Below are positions 38,919 to 47,515 of a stretch of DNA of 64,000 bases, piece by piece. The notes under the pieces were generated by a model. That model did no database searches, was not told the origin of the DNA, and worked only from the letters and a program-made list of their open reading frames with translations. This stretch comes from CALCZU01 sp964396165. GTDB lineage: Bacteria > Bdellovibrionota > FAC87 > UBA2466. The position numbers were made by a program, and so were the translations under genes. Numbering within the stretch: position 1 is the stretch's first letter; every line of letters begins with the position of its first letter. The stretch spans positions 1-64,000 of the forward strand of contig CAYNEF010000008.1 in assembly GCA_964396165.1 (NCBI GenBank), read 5' to 3'.

Positions 38919-40775
38919 CTACGCGGCACTCTTGTCGCTTTTGCTTTTTTCGTAATTGCTCCACGGTGTTTCTACGATTTCTTCAACACCGCTGGAATTG
39001 ATAAACCCTTTTACCTTGTATAACGTTAAGGCCTCGGCTTTACCTTTGACGAGAATGTCTTCGCACTTTTCTAGGATAAAAGTATTATCGAGTTTATCGA
39101 CAACGGATTTTGCAATCAGTAGATCCGTCCCAAACTCTTTTGTCATAGATTCGATACGGGATGCTGTATTTACCGTGTCCCCGATAACTGTATATTCCAT
39201 CTTTTCTTCTGAACCGATGTTACCGGCAACAACCTGACCTAAATTTAATCCCATTCCGATTTTAATGGCAGGCTTTCCAGCGCTTATCCGTTCTTCGTTT
39301 AACTGTGCAAGTTCTGATCGCATCGTGATACATGCTTTCACTGCTGCTACAGCTTCATTGCCTTTATAGTGAGGTACACCCCATAGGGCCATGATCGCAT
39401 CGCCAACATATTTATCGACAACACCACCGTGAAAACGGATGACCCGCACCATCTTTGTCATGTAGACATTAAGCATTTCGACGACTTCTTCGGGCTTCAT
39501 CCCTTCACTCCAGGCAGTGAAATTTCGAATATCACTAAAGAAAACGATCGCTTCTTTGTTTTCTCCGCCGAGTGCCACTTTTCCAGAAAGAATTTCGTCT
39601 GCGATTTCTTTATTGTGAAACTTATTGAAAATATCTTTTACTCTGTCGCGTTCTTCCAAGCCTTCAGACATTTTGTTGAATGAAGTGGAAAGTTGGGCCA
39701 CTTCGTCTTGCCCTTTGGGGGTCAGTCTTGTGGAAAAATCCCCTTGAGAAACTTTTTCACTGGCACCTACAAGAAGTCGAATGGGCCACGTTAGACTTTT
39801 TGAAAACACGTAGCCTATAAAAAGTGCAATGCTTAAAACGACAAGTCCCGTGAGATAAGAACGGTACTGCGCTCTCAAAGGAGCTTCATAAGCTTTTGCT
39901 TCTGGAACCTCTGCAATGACACCTAGTTTTGCAACACCGACAAGATCAAACGCCGCTAATTTTGCTTCTCCAGACTTGGCATCCACATAACGGGACTGTC
40001 CGTTGGGAAGTTTGCTTTCCAAAAGTTGTTTAACTACACCTGTGGAAGAAAGGTCGACGCGGTTTTTGGATAATGAGGAATCGGGATGGGCAAGAACCCT
40101 TCCGGATGCATCTACCAGATAACTTGTTACAAGCGTCGTATTAGAAAAAATCTGGGTTAGTCGTTCTGGTCGGATCACAGCAAGACTTAATAAAGTCTTG
40201 TCCATTTCCTTTAAAAAAGGAATAGCATAGGCAAAGGCTGTCGAATCGTCTTCCAGTTTTACTTCTACAAGTTGCACTTCTCCGTTTGCTACTTTATCGA
40301 TGTCCAATTCATCTAATTCTGAAATGGTATCAAAGAGTCTCTCTTGGCTGCCTACTCCTAAGTCGCTGATTGCTTTTCCGGCAGCTGAATCTACTACAGA
40401 ATACTCAAACTCCGGCGAGTAAGATAAAATGTAAAAGCCCAATATATCTTTTTCACGATTAAAGAATTCTTTTAAATAAGTATCGCGTTTAGTAGTGTCT
40501 ATGACCCTGACCAGCTCCTTGGGAAGAAGAATTGGATTTTGCGAAAGAAAAATGGATGCAGAGCGGATGCGCTCTGACAGGATTTCAAACTGAGTGCGCA
40601 CTTCGCTAGCCAAGTGACTCGCATTTTCAGAATTCATGTGCTGAATCATCGCTGTGGAATCTTCTGTAAATAGTTTCCCAGAAAGTTTTGTAACACTGAC
40701 TACAGTGCCAAGCAGCAGCAAGAGGATCATCAGATTCAGTTTCTTCCCAATTGTCATCTTAAACAGTCTATTCAC
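38919..40775 (-). CDS. Membrane-bound class III adenylate/guanylate cyclase with cache-like sensor and HAMP
   Basis: A 618-residue signalling enzyme that should make cyclic AMP or GMP. One membrane helix (LMILLLLLGTVVSVTKL), a periplasmic double-cache-like sensor (about 45-310), a second helix (YLTGLVVLSIALFIGYVFS), HAMP (SKSLTWPIRLLVGASEKVSQ onward), then the cyclase domain. Metal-binding Asp residues are in VFFSDIRNFTAW and KYVGDAIMALWG; NTASRIESM holds transition-state residues. EYTVIGDTVN precedes the site; Lys/Asp versus Glu/Cys base selectivity is not decided. I use GTG at 40775, where AAGGGG stands six bases upstream; an ATG at 40820 has no ribosome site. Divergent from a FecR-like gene. 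Confidence 0.92.
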   Translation of the reverse strand: MNRLFKMTIGKKLNLMILLLLLGTVVSVTKLSGKLFTEDSTAMIQHMNSENASHLASEVRTQFEILSERIRSASIFLSQNPILLPKELVRVIDTTKRDTYLKEFFNREKDILGFYILSYSPEFEYSVVDSAAGKAISDLGVGSQERLFDTISELDELDIDKVANGEVQLVEVKLEDDSTAFAYAIPFLKEMDKTLLSLAVIRPERLTQIFSNTTLVTSYLVDASGRVLAHPDSSLSKNRVDLSSTGVVKQLLESKLPNGQSRYVDAKSGEAKLAAFDLVGVAKLGVIAEVPEAKAYEAPLRAQYRSYLTGLVVLSIALFIGYVFSKSLTWPIRLLVGASEKVSQGDFSTRLTPKGQDEVAQLSTSFNKMSEGLEERDRVKDIFNKFHNKEIADEILSGKVALGGENKEAIVFFSDIRNFTAWSEGMKPEEVVEMLNVYMTKMVRVIRFHGGVVDKYVGDAIMALWGVPHYKGNEAVAAVKACITMRSELAQLNEERISAGKPAIKIGMGLNLGQVVAGNIGSEEKMEYTVIGDTVNTASRIESMTKEFGTDLLIAKSVVDKLDNTFILEKCEDILVKGKAEALTLYKVKGFINSSGVEEIVETPWSNYEKSKSDKSAA

Positions 40776-40858
40776 GGTAAACCCCTTCAGTAATACATCG
40801 GTAATCGTATGGAAAAACATTAAAGATTTTTTAAAAAATTACCGATGTGTTTTACGCT

Positions 40859-42814
40859 ATGGAATTTTTAAAACCTTATTCTCGCACTGCGTTCGTTGCA
40901 TTAAGTATGCTTTTGATTGGCAGCTCCGCATTCGTCTTTCTGTGGAAAGATTTAAATTACACAGGAGGAGAAAAAAGTGGCGAAGTAAATGGCAAACTTG
41001 TCTTGTCCTTTAAGGACGTAAAAAGAAAGTCTGCGAGCAGTTTTCTCTGGGACAGAACGGAAAACGGTGAATCCCTCTATGAAAAAGACACAGTCCTTGT
41101 AGGTCCTGAAAGCCGCGCAGAAATCGAAATGAAAAACGGCGACAAACTTGAAATCGCAGAAAATAGTTTGATACGTCTGGAGTCTGCTAAAAACCTCGCC
41201 GCATCCTTTATCCGAGGGAGTGGAATTTTGCGCAGTGAAACAGGGGATAAAATTATCCGTGTGAACGAAGAAGGTGTCGTTTCTGTAGAGGCGCTGCATG
41301 CAAGACTAAGTACTCCTAAGGCACTGGAAAAGGTGTATGTAGACATCGGTAAGAATGCAGAAGTACTTTTTGATGCCACTTTAAAAGGGAAAAACGAAGA
41401 GGACAAGGAAGTGGAGCTTGTCGTTTCTTCATCTCTTAAATTTACAGAAGAAAACTCACACAAAGTCGATTTTGAACCAAAAACGACACACATGAATTTA
41501 TCTAAAGGTGTGTATTACTGGCGCTTGGAAGCTGATAACAAGCCTATTTCTGAAACGAGAAAGTTTGAAGTTCTTGAAGCAGAAGCTTTTTCTTTGATAG
41601 CACCATCGAATGGCGAAACCATCAGAAGCTTTGAGACTCCGCAGTTTGTATCCTTTCGCTGGTTACTGAATGAAAGTTTGTTAGATAGCAGTATTACGCA
41701 CGAACTTCTTGTTTCCGATTCAGATAAATTCGATGCTTCTCTCATTAAACAAAAAGTGAAAATGAGCCAAGGGGAAAGTATCGTATCCATCCCTAATTTT
41801 GGCTCATATTTTTGGCGTGTGGATTCCCATTTCCCAAACAAATTAGTGCAATCCTCTGAAGTACGTAGCTTTAAAGTCGATGCGATTGAAAATGTAGCAA
41901 TCCAACTAAACGCACCAAAAAAAGAAAGTATGTTTTCAGTGGGGTCACAAGTCGTCTTTGATTGGAATAAACTCGATGCCAAAGTGGAATATGTTTTGGA
42001 AATGGAAGATCTTAACCGCAAAGAAGAAAAACAAACTATTAAATCGCAAACCCATTCTACAAACTGGATAGGACAAAAAGACGGTGCTTACCGTTGGCAC
42101 GTGGTTGGTTACTTGAAAGATAAGAAAGTAGGAGAGTCTGAGTGGAGTACTCTATCCGTATTTGATGGAAAACCCATTACGCTTGGTGCTCCAAAAGCAC
42201 AGGAACGCATTGAATTTTGGAAGGTGGAAAAGAAATTTGATTTTACATGGGATAAAGACAGCGCGATCGAAAGAGAAGGAAGAATTTATTTACTCGAAGT
42301 TTCTACAGATAGAACGTTTTCATCAAAAGTGTTGCAACATAAAAGTATGGAAAATGCAGTCAATTCTTCGGAACTTTCTCTCCCACAAGGAAATATTTTT
42401 TGGCGTGTGAAGTTAGTGGATGAAAAAGATGCTGTCTTAAAACAAAGCGAACCTTCGCAGTTTTACTACGGCAGTCCTCCTGTACTAGAAGCACCGGCAG
42501 CGATTTTTCCGGCAACGGACCTGGTTTGGGACATGGCGCTCGAGGGGAAAAACTTAAGAGCTGAATGGAAGGCCGTGGAAAATGCGACTGGTTATGAAGT
42601 GACTATTGAAAAACAAGACGGCTTTAAGAGAACCATCAAAACAGATAAGCCTGAAGTGGAATTGCAAGGAGTGAAATCAGGTAAATACCAATGGACTGTG
42701 CGTGCTATTGATCCTCTCGGCCGTAAGGGAGAACTGATGGATCCTAAAAAAATTGTTATTGCCCGTGGAAAACTTCCCGCTCCTGATATGATTACCCCAA
42801 AAGTCGAAGAATAA
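40859..42814 (+). CDS. FecR-domain membrane protein with Fn3-like repeats
   Basis: A 651-residue protein with one N-terminal membrane helix (FVALSMLLIGSSAFVFLW). The following FecR-like domain shows VLVGPESRAEIEMKNGDKLE and IAENSLIRLESAKNLA, the core pattern of periplasmic FecR modules. The rest is a series of beta-sandwich (Fn3-like) units with recurrent KSGKYQWTVRAIDPLG, FWRVDSHFPN and FWRVKLVDEKD strands. I see no iron sigma factor nearby, so this is a FecR-fold envelope protein rather than a Fec regulator. The start is ATG 40859; GTG 40847 adds four residues. The upstream 84 bp are shared with the cyclase, suggesting joint control. Confidence 0.8.
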   Translation: MEFLKPYSRTAFVALSMLLIGSSAFVFLWKDLNYTGGEKSGEVNGKLVLSFKDVKRKSASSFLWDRTENGESLYEKDTVLVGPESRAEIEMKNGDKLEIAENSLIRLESAKNLAASFIRGSGILRSETGDKIIRVNEEGVVSVEALHARLSTPKALEKVYVDIGKNAEVLFDATLKGKNEEDKEVELVVSSSLKFTEENSHKVDFEPKTTHMNLSKGVYYWRLEADNKPISETRKFEVLEAEAFSLIAPSNGETIRSFETPQFVSFRWLLNESLLDSSITHELLVSDSDKFDASLIKQKVKMSQGESIVSIPNFGSYFWRVDSHFPNKLVQSSEVRSFKVDAIENVAIQLNAPKKESMFSVGSQVVFDWNKLDAKVEYVLEMEDLNRKEEKQTIKSQTHSTNWIGQKDGAYRWHVVGYLKDKKVGESEWSTLSVFDGKPITLGAPKAQERIEFWKVEKKFDFTWDKDSAIEREGRIYLLEVSTDRTFSSKVLQHKSMENAVNSSELSLPQGNIFWRVKLVDEKDAVLKQSEPSQFYYGSPPVLEAPAAIFPATDLVWDMALEGKNLRAEWKAVENATGYEVTIEKQDGFKRTIKTDKPEVELQGVKSGKYQWTVRAIDPLGRKGELMDPKKIVIARGKLPAPDMITPKVEE

Positions 42815-42860
42815 GTCATTTTTTCTGGCTCACAGCGTTCAACTGTAATATTCAGCCGCC

Positions 42861-42890
42861 TTGCTTTTTATATGCAATCGCTTTTAAAAT
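42861..42890 (+). promoter_or_regulatory. Candidate promoter for ABC exporter, nearly leaderless
   Basis: TTGCTT at 42861-42866 and TAAAAT at 42885-42890, 18 bases apart, resemble -35 and -10. Transcription would begin about 42896-42899, within a few bases of the GTG start at 42902. There is no ribosome site before the GTG, which fits a near-leaderless message. Confidence 0.4.
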
Positions 42891-42901
42891 AGCTCCTCAC
42901 C

Positions 42902-43813
42902 GTGATCACTTCAAACCTTCTAATAAAATCTTTTGGACAATCAGTAGCCGTAGATGGGGTGAGTTTGCACGTTAAAAAAGGGGAATGTTTCGGACTTCTT
43001 GGTCCTAATGGAGCAGGCAAATCCACCTTTATTAATATGGTATATGGCACTGTGGCGCGCACATCGGGTGAACTTACAGTTTTTGGATACGATCCTAAAA
43101 AAAACTCTCGAGAAATAAAAAAACGTCTAGGAGTTGTGACACAAGACAATGCACTTGATGAAAGTTTAACAGTCGTAGAAAACATGAAAATCTACTGCGC
43201 GTTCATCGGCGTTCCAAAAGACAAACAGACAAAGCGAATTGAAGAACTTCTCGAGTATATGAATTTGGCGCATAAAAGAGATGCCAGTATTCGTATGCTT
43301 TCAGGAGGAATGAAGCGCCGCCTTGTATTCGTACGCGCTCTACTTGGGAACCCAGAACTTTTGATTCTGGACGAACCGACGACAGGTCTTGACCCTGCAG
43401 TTCGCCATTTGCTTTGGGGAAAAGTACGCGAGTTGCATCAAGCTGGAACTACGATTGTGCTTACGACTCATTACATGCATGAAGCGGAAGTGTTGTGCGG
43501 ACGGCTTGTCATATTGAATCAGGGAAAAATAGTTGCGGAAGGTTCTCCGCAAAAAATGATTGCTGATCACACACCCGGTTATGTGGGGATTTTTTCTTCC
43601 GATGAAAAAGAGAAGGTGCAAAAAGCCATTACGGATAAAAATAAATACCACTTTCATGAAGATGCCTCGGGGATTTATTTAAGAACAGCGGGCCTTTCGG
43701 ATCTGACTTCACTGCATTCGGACTATGCACTGAATCCGCTTCAGATTCGTCCCTCCAATCTAGAAGATGTTTTTTTAAAGCTGACCGGAAAGGAGCTTTC
43801 CGTCGATGCTTGA
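42902..43813 (+). CDS. ABC-2 type exporter ATP-binding protein (NodI-like)
   Basis: A 303-residue ATPase of an exporter. Walker A GPNGAGKST, Q-loop VVTQDNALDESL, signature LSGGM, Walker B LLILDEPTTGLDP and the switch His in VLTTHYMHEAE are all present. The LDESLTVVENMKIYCAF segment and the C-terminal extension after about residue 215 are typical of NodI/CcmA-type drug or polysaccharide exporters. It pairs with the overlapping permease gene (8 bp). GTG start without ribosome site. Substrate unknown. Confidence 0.92.
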   Translation: MITSNLLIKSFGQSVAVDGVSLHVKKGECFGLLGPNGAGKSTFINMVYGTVARTSGELTVFGYDPKKNSREIKKRLGVVTQDNALDESLTVVENMKIYCAFIGVPKDKQTKRIEELLEYMNLAHKRDASIRMLSGGMKRRLVFVRALLGNPELLILDEPTTGLDPAVRHLLWGKVRELHQAGTTIVLTTHYMHEAEVLCGRLVILNQGKIVAEGSPQKMIADHTPGYVGIFSSDEKEKVQKAITDKNKYHFHEDASGIYLRTAGLSDLTSLHSDYALNPLQIRPSNLEDVFLKLTGKELSVDA

Positions 43814-44576
43814 ATTTTTACGACTCTGCATGCACATCACTCGTCGCAATTGGACTGTGTACAAAAAAGATTTGATCGCAAATATATCTCCGACTGTGGC
43901 CGATCCTGCGCTTATCCTAGTCTCTTTAGGATTGGGGCTGGGAGCGTTTCTTACCAACATCGAAGGAATGACGTACATGCAGTTTCTTGCCCCCGGATTA
44001 ACTGTTGCGACAGCACTCTTCACTTCTTTCTTTGAAACAAGTTACGGGTTTTACGTGCGTATGACGTTTGAAAATGTGTTTAAGGCGATGCTGACGACTC
44101 CCATCGGTGTGACGGAAGTTATATTCGGAGAACTTATCTGGGTGGGATTAAAAGGCGCTGTCATGGCAGTGGGGGTTGCAATCGTGTTAGCTGCCTTCGG
44201 TCTGATGACAAACCCGTGGTTAATTCCCACACTTGCCAGTGTGGGCTTTTTAGTCGCTGTTCCTTGTGGGGCTATGGGGCTTATTTCTACAGCGAGTGTC
44301 AGAAACATAAACCAATTTCAAACTGTGTATTCTTTTATCATCGCACCACTCTATTTTCTCTCAGGTATTTTTTTTCCAATTGATCAAATGTCGACTCCTA
44401 TTAGAATCATTGCCGAGTTTTTTCCACTCATACACGGTGTTCGTCTTGCACAGGCTCTTTTTTGGAACCGGGGAATAGCAGAAGCCTTTCTCTATAATGG
44501 AAGCATTCTCACTCTCCAGTGTCTTTTCTTCTGCACCTGGGCTTTTATAAAAGTTCGAAAGAAATTGATTTTATAG
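43806..44576 (+). CDS. ABC-2 type exporter permease (NodJ-like)
   Basis: A 256-residue inner-membrane protein with six hydrophobic helices. FLAPGLTVATALFTSFFETS and TTPIGVTEVIFGELIW are typical of the NodJ group, as is the cytoplasmic start TRRNWTVYKKDLIANISPT. IAPLYFLSGIFFPIDQM matches the ABC-2 signature. It forms the channel for the ATPase encoded upstream with an 8-bp overlap. NodIJ homologues outside rhizobia export varied lipids or drugs, so no substrate is assigned. Confidence 0.9.
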   Translation: MLEFLRLCMHITRRNWTVYKKDLIANISPTVADPALILVSLGLGLGAFLTNIEGMTYMQFLAPGLTVATALFTSFFETSYGFYVRMTFENVFKAMLTTPIGVTEVIFGELIWVGLKGAVMAVGVAIVLAAFGLMTNPWLIPTLASVGFLVAVPCGAMGLISTASVRNINQFQTVYSFIIAPLYFLSGIFFPIDQMSTPIRIIAEFFPLIHGVRLAQALFWNRGIAEAFLYNGSILTLQCLFFCTWAFIKVRKKLIL

Positions 44577-44659
44577 TAAGGTCGTTTATTTGCCATTCTG
44601 ATGACATTACTGACACTTTGTTGCTTTGGTTTAACCAAAGAGGTTAAAATTGTGCAGAC

Positions 44660-45130
44660 ATGAAAAATGCAGATCTGACGATTCGAAAAGCGTACTCCAC
44701 TGATGCTCCTTTTTTAACCAGTCTTGCGATGCGCTCTAAGGCGCATTGGGGGTATTCGCCGGAATACATGAATGCCTTTCGTCCTGAGCTCACTATCCAG
44801 CAGGACTGGATACTCAAGCATCCTACTTTTGTTGCAGAAAGTGCCGGGCATCTGGTGGGTTTTGCAGGGTTGCTACAAACGGATGAAAAAAACACGGGCG
44901 AACTTTATTTTTTATTTATCGCGCCAGAATGCATCGGATTTGGTTATGGGAAAAATCTTTGGGATAGGTGTTTGGAAGAAAGCCGAAAGCTCGAGTGGAG
45001 TTCTCTTGTGATTCATTCTGATCCTAATGCCGAAGCATTTTATCTGAAAATGGGCGCAGTACGCATCGGGGAAAAAGCTTACCCCTCTATCCCCGGCAGA
45101 ATGAGCCCCTTACTAAAATTCAATCTATAA
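44660..45130 (+). CDS. GNAT-family N-acetyltransferase
   Basis: A 156-residue acetyltransferase. LTIRKAYSTDAPFLTSLAMR is the N-terminal GNAT strand and helix, GELYFLFIAPECIGFGYGKN carries the acetyl-CoA loop (GFGYGK), and SLVIHSDPNAEAFYLKMGAV is the typical motif B. WGYSPEYMNAF and PSIPGRMSPLLKF place it in a small subgroup of unknown amine substrate. It is the last gene before the only long convergent spacer, which contains the 36-bp inverted repeat. Confidence 0.88.
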   Translation: MKNADLTIRKAYSTDAPFLTSLAMRSKAHWGYSPEYMNAFRPELTIQQDWILKHPTFVAESAGHLVGFAGLLQTDEKNTGELYFLFIAPECIGFGYGKNLWDRCLEESRKLEWSSLVIHSDPNAEAFYLKMGAVRIGEKAYPSIPGRMSPLLKFNL

Positions 45131-45214
45131 GGTACGGCATTCCTTTGTTCACCTTTAAATTAAAACAGGTTTGAAATTTCGGAAAATGTGGGTTGAGACG
45201 TGGGAGAAGATATT

Positions 45215-45307
45215 TGGGAAGTGGTTACTTGTGTGTGGATCTCGAGTCGATGCGACTTTGGGGTTGGACACTCGACTCGAGATCCACACACAAGTAACCA
45301 CTTCCCA
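45215..45307. repeat. Perfect 36-bp inverted repeat with 21-base loop
   Basis: Left arm 45215-45250 (TGGGAAGTGGTTACTTGTGT, continuing GTGGATCTCGAGTCGA) and right arm 45272-45307 are exact reverse complements over all 36 bases; the loop is 45251-45271. The arms do not extend further. It lies between two convergent genes, 85 bp and 27 bp from their stops. It has no T-run, no repeats elsewhere in the window and no open frame that would explain it. It could be a two-way terminator, a small mobile element or an artefact of library preparation. Confidence 0.95.
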
Positions 45308-45333
45308 TTGAGGTTTAGTACGTATTGCTATTC

Positions 45334-45873
45334 TTATTCAGCGTCGGGTAAGCAAGAACCTGAATCTGCATTGCCAAGTAGTTGCTTCACTTTGGCTACT
45401 ACGCTGGATGGACTCATATTTCCTTTAGCGACAATATTTCCAGTTTGGTCCACAACGACAGTGAAGGGAATCGTTCCACTTGCACCATACGCTTTACCGA
45501 AGTCTTTGTATTTTCCGGCAACAACAAAGGGAATATTGTGTTTAGCTTTCCATGCTTCTAGAAATGCCTTGTCCGGTTTTGTTCCATGATCAAAACCTTC
45601 TCCAGATAAACTTGCGAACGTGACAGCTTTTCCTTCAAATTGTTTGTAGCTGTTTGAAAGTTCATGCACTTCAGAGTTGCAAGGTGGGCACCATCCAGCA
45701 TTGTAAATAAAGACCTGCACATTGCCTAAATGATCGGTTGTGCAGAACTGACTATTATCTACTGTGTCATAGCAGATCTTTGCTATTTCTTTTGGTTTTT
45801 GAGTGGGTTTTGCTTGTGTTGTGCTCTGCAGTAAACAGACGACTGAAAGCACAGCGAGAGTCGTGATTTTCAT
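45334..45873 (-). CDS. Periplasmic thioredoxin-like protein (TlpA/AhpC type)
   Basis: A 179-residue exported protein with signal peptide MKITTLAVLSVVCLLQSTTQ. The thioredoxin fold has VFIYNAGWCPPCNSEVHELS with active site CPPC and cis-Pro in ASGTIPFTVVV. Extra Cys pairs (ICYDT, QFCTT and the C-terminal SGSCLPDAE) may be reactive or structural. It probably reduces disulfides in the periplasm and could accept electrons from the DsbD-like protein. AAGGAGAT just upstream fixes ATG 45873. Confidence 0.9.
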   Translation of the reverse strand: MKITTLAVLSVVCLLQSTTQAKPTQKPKEIAKICYDTVDNSQFCTTDHLGNVQVFIYNAGWCPPCNSEVHELSNSYKQFEGKAVTFASLSGEGFDHGTKPDKAFLEAWKAKHNIPFVVAGKYKDFGKAYGASGTIPFTVVVDQTGNIVAKGNMSPSSVVAKVKQLLGNADSGSCLPDAE

Positions 45874-45970
45874 AGGATCTCCTTGAGTAATAGTTATATA
45901 TTACCAGTATGGGCCATGAATTTCTTGGCAAGGGGAATGGAGTTAAAATCTGATTAGCAGCTGTTAAGTG

Positions 45971-47044
45971 CTAATAGTGGAGCTGTTTAAGTATTTCTTC
46001 GTACGTGCCATGCGGCTGTCTTCCATAAAATTTGAGTAGTACATCTGCTCGGTTCGTGAAGAAACCATCTACTCCTGCAGATGCAATTTTTTGCATGTCG
46101 ACCGTATCATCGACGGTGTAGGCGTGGATAAAAAGTCCTTGTTTGTGTGTAAAATCATTCATCCAGGGTTTTACAAGATCCATATAACTTTGATCTCCCA
46201 ACTGGGTAAGAGTAGAGCCGGGACCAGTACCGCTTGCTCCATTTTTCTTTGCAAAGAGAATCCATTTTTTAAATTCTTCTTTATCTACTTCAAGAGTCGC
46301 ACGGAAAGCTGCAAGAGATTGCCCTTCAGCTGGTTTTGCATTTGGAGTCGTGCTCACCATTGCGCCATCGTCTAACCACAGTAAAAAACAGATGGGAACA
46401 TGAGGCATGTATTTGTGTAAGAGCGGTAAACTGTTTTTATCAAAAGTTTGCATAATAACGCGGCCCTTTTTGTCTGCTCCAAGCAATTTGCGTTTAGAAA
46501 GTAATTCCGAAATATCTTTTTCAATTCCTGGAAAAAGCGTTGGTTCTTTTGTTTCGAGATAAACTCCGGGTTTATTCTTTCCGCCTTCTGCAATATCCAG
46601 TAGCTCTTCGAGCGTTAGAATTTTTAACCCAGCATAAGTGGCTCGCTTGCGATCAGGATAGGCGTTATTAAACCAGGTGCCGGCGTCCAGCTTCTTTAAC
46701 TCTTCTAAAGTAAATTCGCTTACTGGTTTATCTGCTCTATCTGGATATACCTCAAGTATGTTGGTTGTTCTTTTTAAGTTTCCATCATGCAGACAAATCA
46801 GTTTTCCGTCTTTTGTTCGTTGAATGTCAGCTTCTAGATAATCAGCGCCTAAATCGCGTGCGAGCTGGTAGGCAGGTGTTGTCTCTTCCGGTGCGTAATA
46901 AGATGCTCCCCGGTGTGCGATGACAGTAGGGTAGGGAATTCCCCATTTTTTCAATGCGTTCTTACCACTTGGTGTGTCTCCGAATGAGTAAAAAAAGGAG
47001 CTAAAAAGGGACATTAAAATCAAAGGCTTTTGCATCGTTTTCAT
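45971..47044 (-). CDS. glpQ: Glycerophosphodiester phosphodiesterase
   Basis: Splits deacylated phospholipids into glycerol 3-phosphate and an alcohol. The 357-residue product has a signal peptide (MQKPLILMSLFSSFFYSF). Motifs: PTVIAHRGASYYAPEET, DYLEADIQRTKDGKLICLHD (metal and catalytic His/Glu/Asp), and VYLETKEPTLFPG, as in GlpQ and UgpQ. The exported form matches GlpQ. I prefer ATG 47044 to GTG 47068, because CCCTATGAAAACGATG occurs identically at the glpF start. glpF is 1.2 kb away. Confidence 0.93.
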   Translation of the reverse strand: MKTMQKPLILMSLFSSFFYSFGDTPSGKNALKKWGIPYPTVIAHRGASYYAPEETTPAYQLARDLGADYLEADIQRTKDGKLICLHDGNLKRTTNILEVYPDRADKPVSEFTLEELKKLDAGTWFNNAYPDRKRATYAGLKILTLEELLDIAEGGKNKPGVYLETKEPTLFPGIEKDISELLSKRKLLGADKKGRVIMQTFDKNSLPLLHKYMPHVPICFLLWLDDGAMVSTTPNAKPAEGQSLAAFRATLEVDKEEFKKWILFAKKNGASGTGPGSTLTQLGDQSYMDLVKPWMNDFTHKQGLFIHAYTVDDTVDMQKIASAGVDGFFTNRADVLLKFYGRQPHGTYEEILKQLHY

Positions 47045-47128
47045 AGGGAAAAAGATAACATTCCTCACGTAATACTGTCACGAGAACTCTGATTGACGGG
47101 GTTAGGTGCTCGTAATAAGACTTGCCGC

Positions 47129-47515
47129 ATGAATGAATTTGAATTTAGCCCAGAGTCCCCTTCGAATTTAGAAGTATTTGAAAACCCGGAAAAGTCGCGC
47201 CGTTACGACATTGAATTTACGTGTCCTGAGTGGACCGCGCTTTGTCCTCGTAGTGGTTTTCCAGATTTTGGTATTATTACGATTAAGTACCAGCCAAAAG
47301 AATTTTGTGTAGAACTAAAAAGTCTAAAGCTTTACATCAATGCGTACCGCGATCAGCGTATTTTTCACGAGGCTGCAGTAAACAAGATTTTGACTGATCT
47401 TGTGGCTGTCGTAAAACCATGGAAGATGGAAGTCTTGGGTGACTTCAATGTGCGCGGTAATATCAAAACTATCATCAGAACAAACTACGAAGATCCTAGT
47501 TTGAATAAAAATTAA
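47129..47515 (+). CDS. queF: NADPH-dependent preQ0 reductase
   Basis: Reduces 7-cyano-7-deazaguanine (preQ0) to preQ1 in queuosine synthesis. The 128-residue protein is of the short, single-domain QueF type. ESPSNLEVFENP at the N-terminus, TALCPRSGFPDFGIITIKY with the catalytic Cys and Asp, and VELKSLKLYINAYRDQRIFHE are diagnostic. A TTG at 47093 would add 12 residues; I prefer ATG 47129. Other queuosine genes are not present. No preQ1 riboswitch is visible. The TAA overlaps the convergent gene in TTAA. Confidence 0.96.
   Translation: MNEFEFSPESPSNLEVFENPEKSRRYDIEFTCPEWTALCPRSGFPDFGIITIKYQPKEFCVELKSLKLYINAYRDQRIFHEAAVNKILTDLVAVVKPWKMEVLGDFNVRGNIKTIIRTNYEDPSLNKN

Noticed and set aside
45215..45307. 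CRISPR repeat or integron attC site
   Set aside because: Only one copy, no regular spacing, no cas or integrase gene, and arm pairing is perfect unlike attC sites.
45200..45589. 129-codon plus-strand frame starting in the inverted repeat
   Set aside because: Most of it is antisense to the thioredoxin-like gene, which has a signal peptide, CPPC site and strong ribosome site.
47069..47128. preQ1 riboswitch before queF
   Set aside because: The 60 bp contain neither the stem-loop nor the A-rich tail expected of preQ1 motifs.
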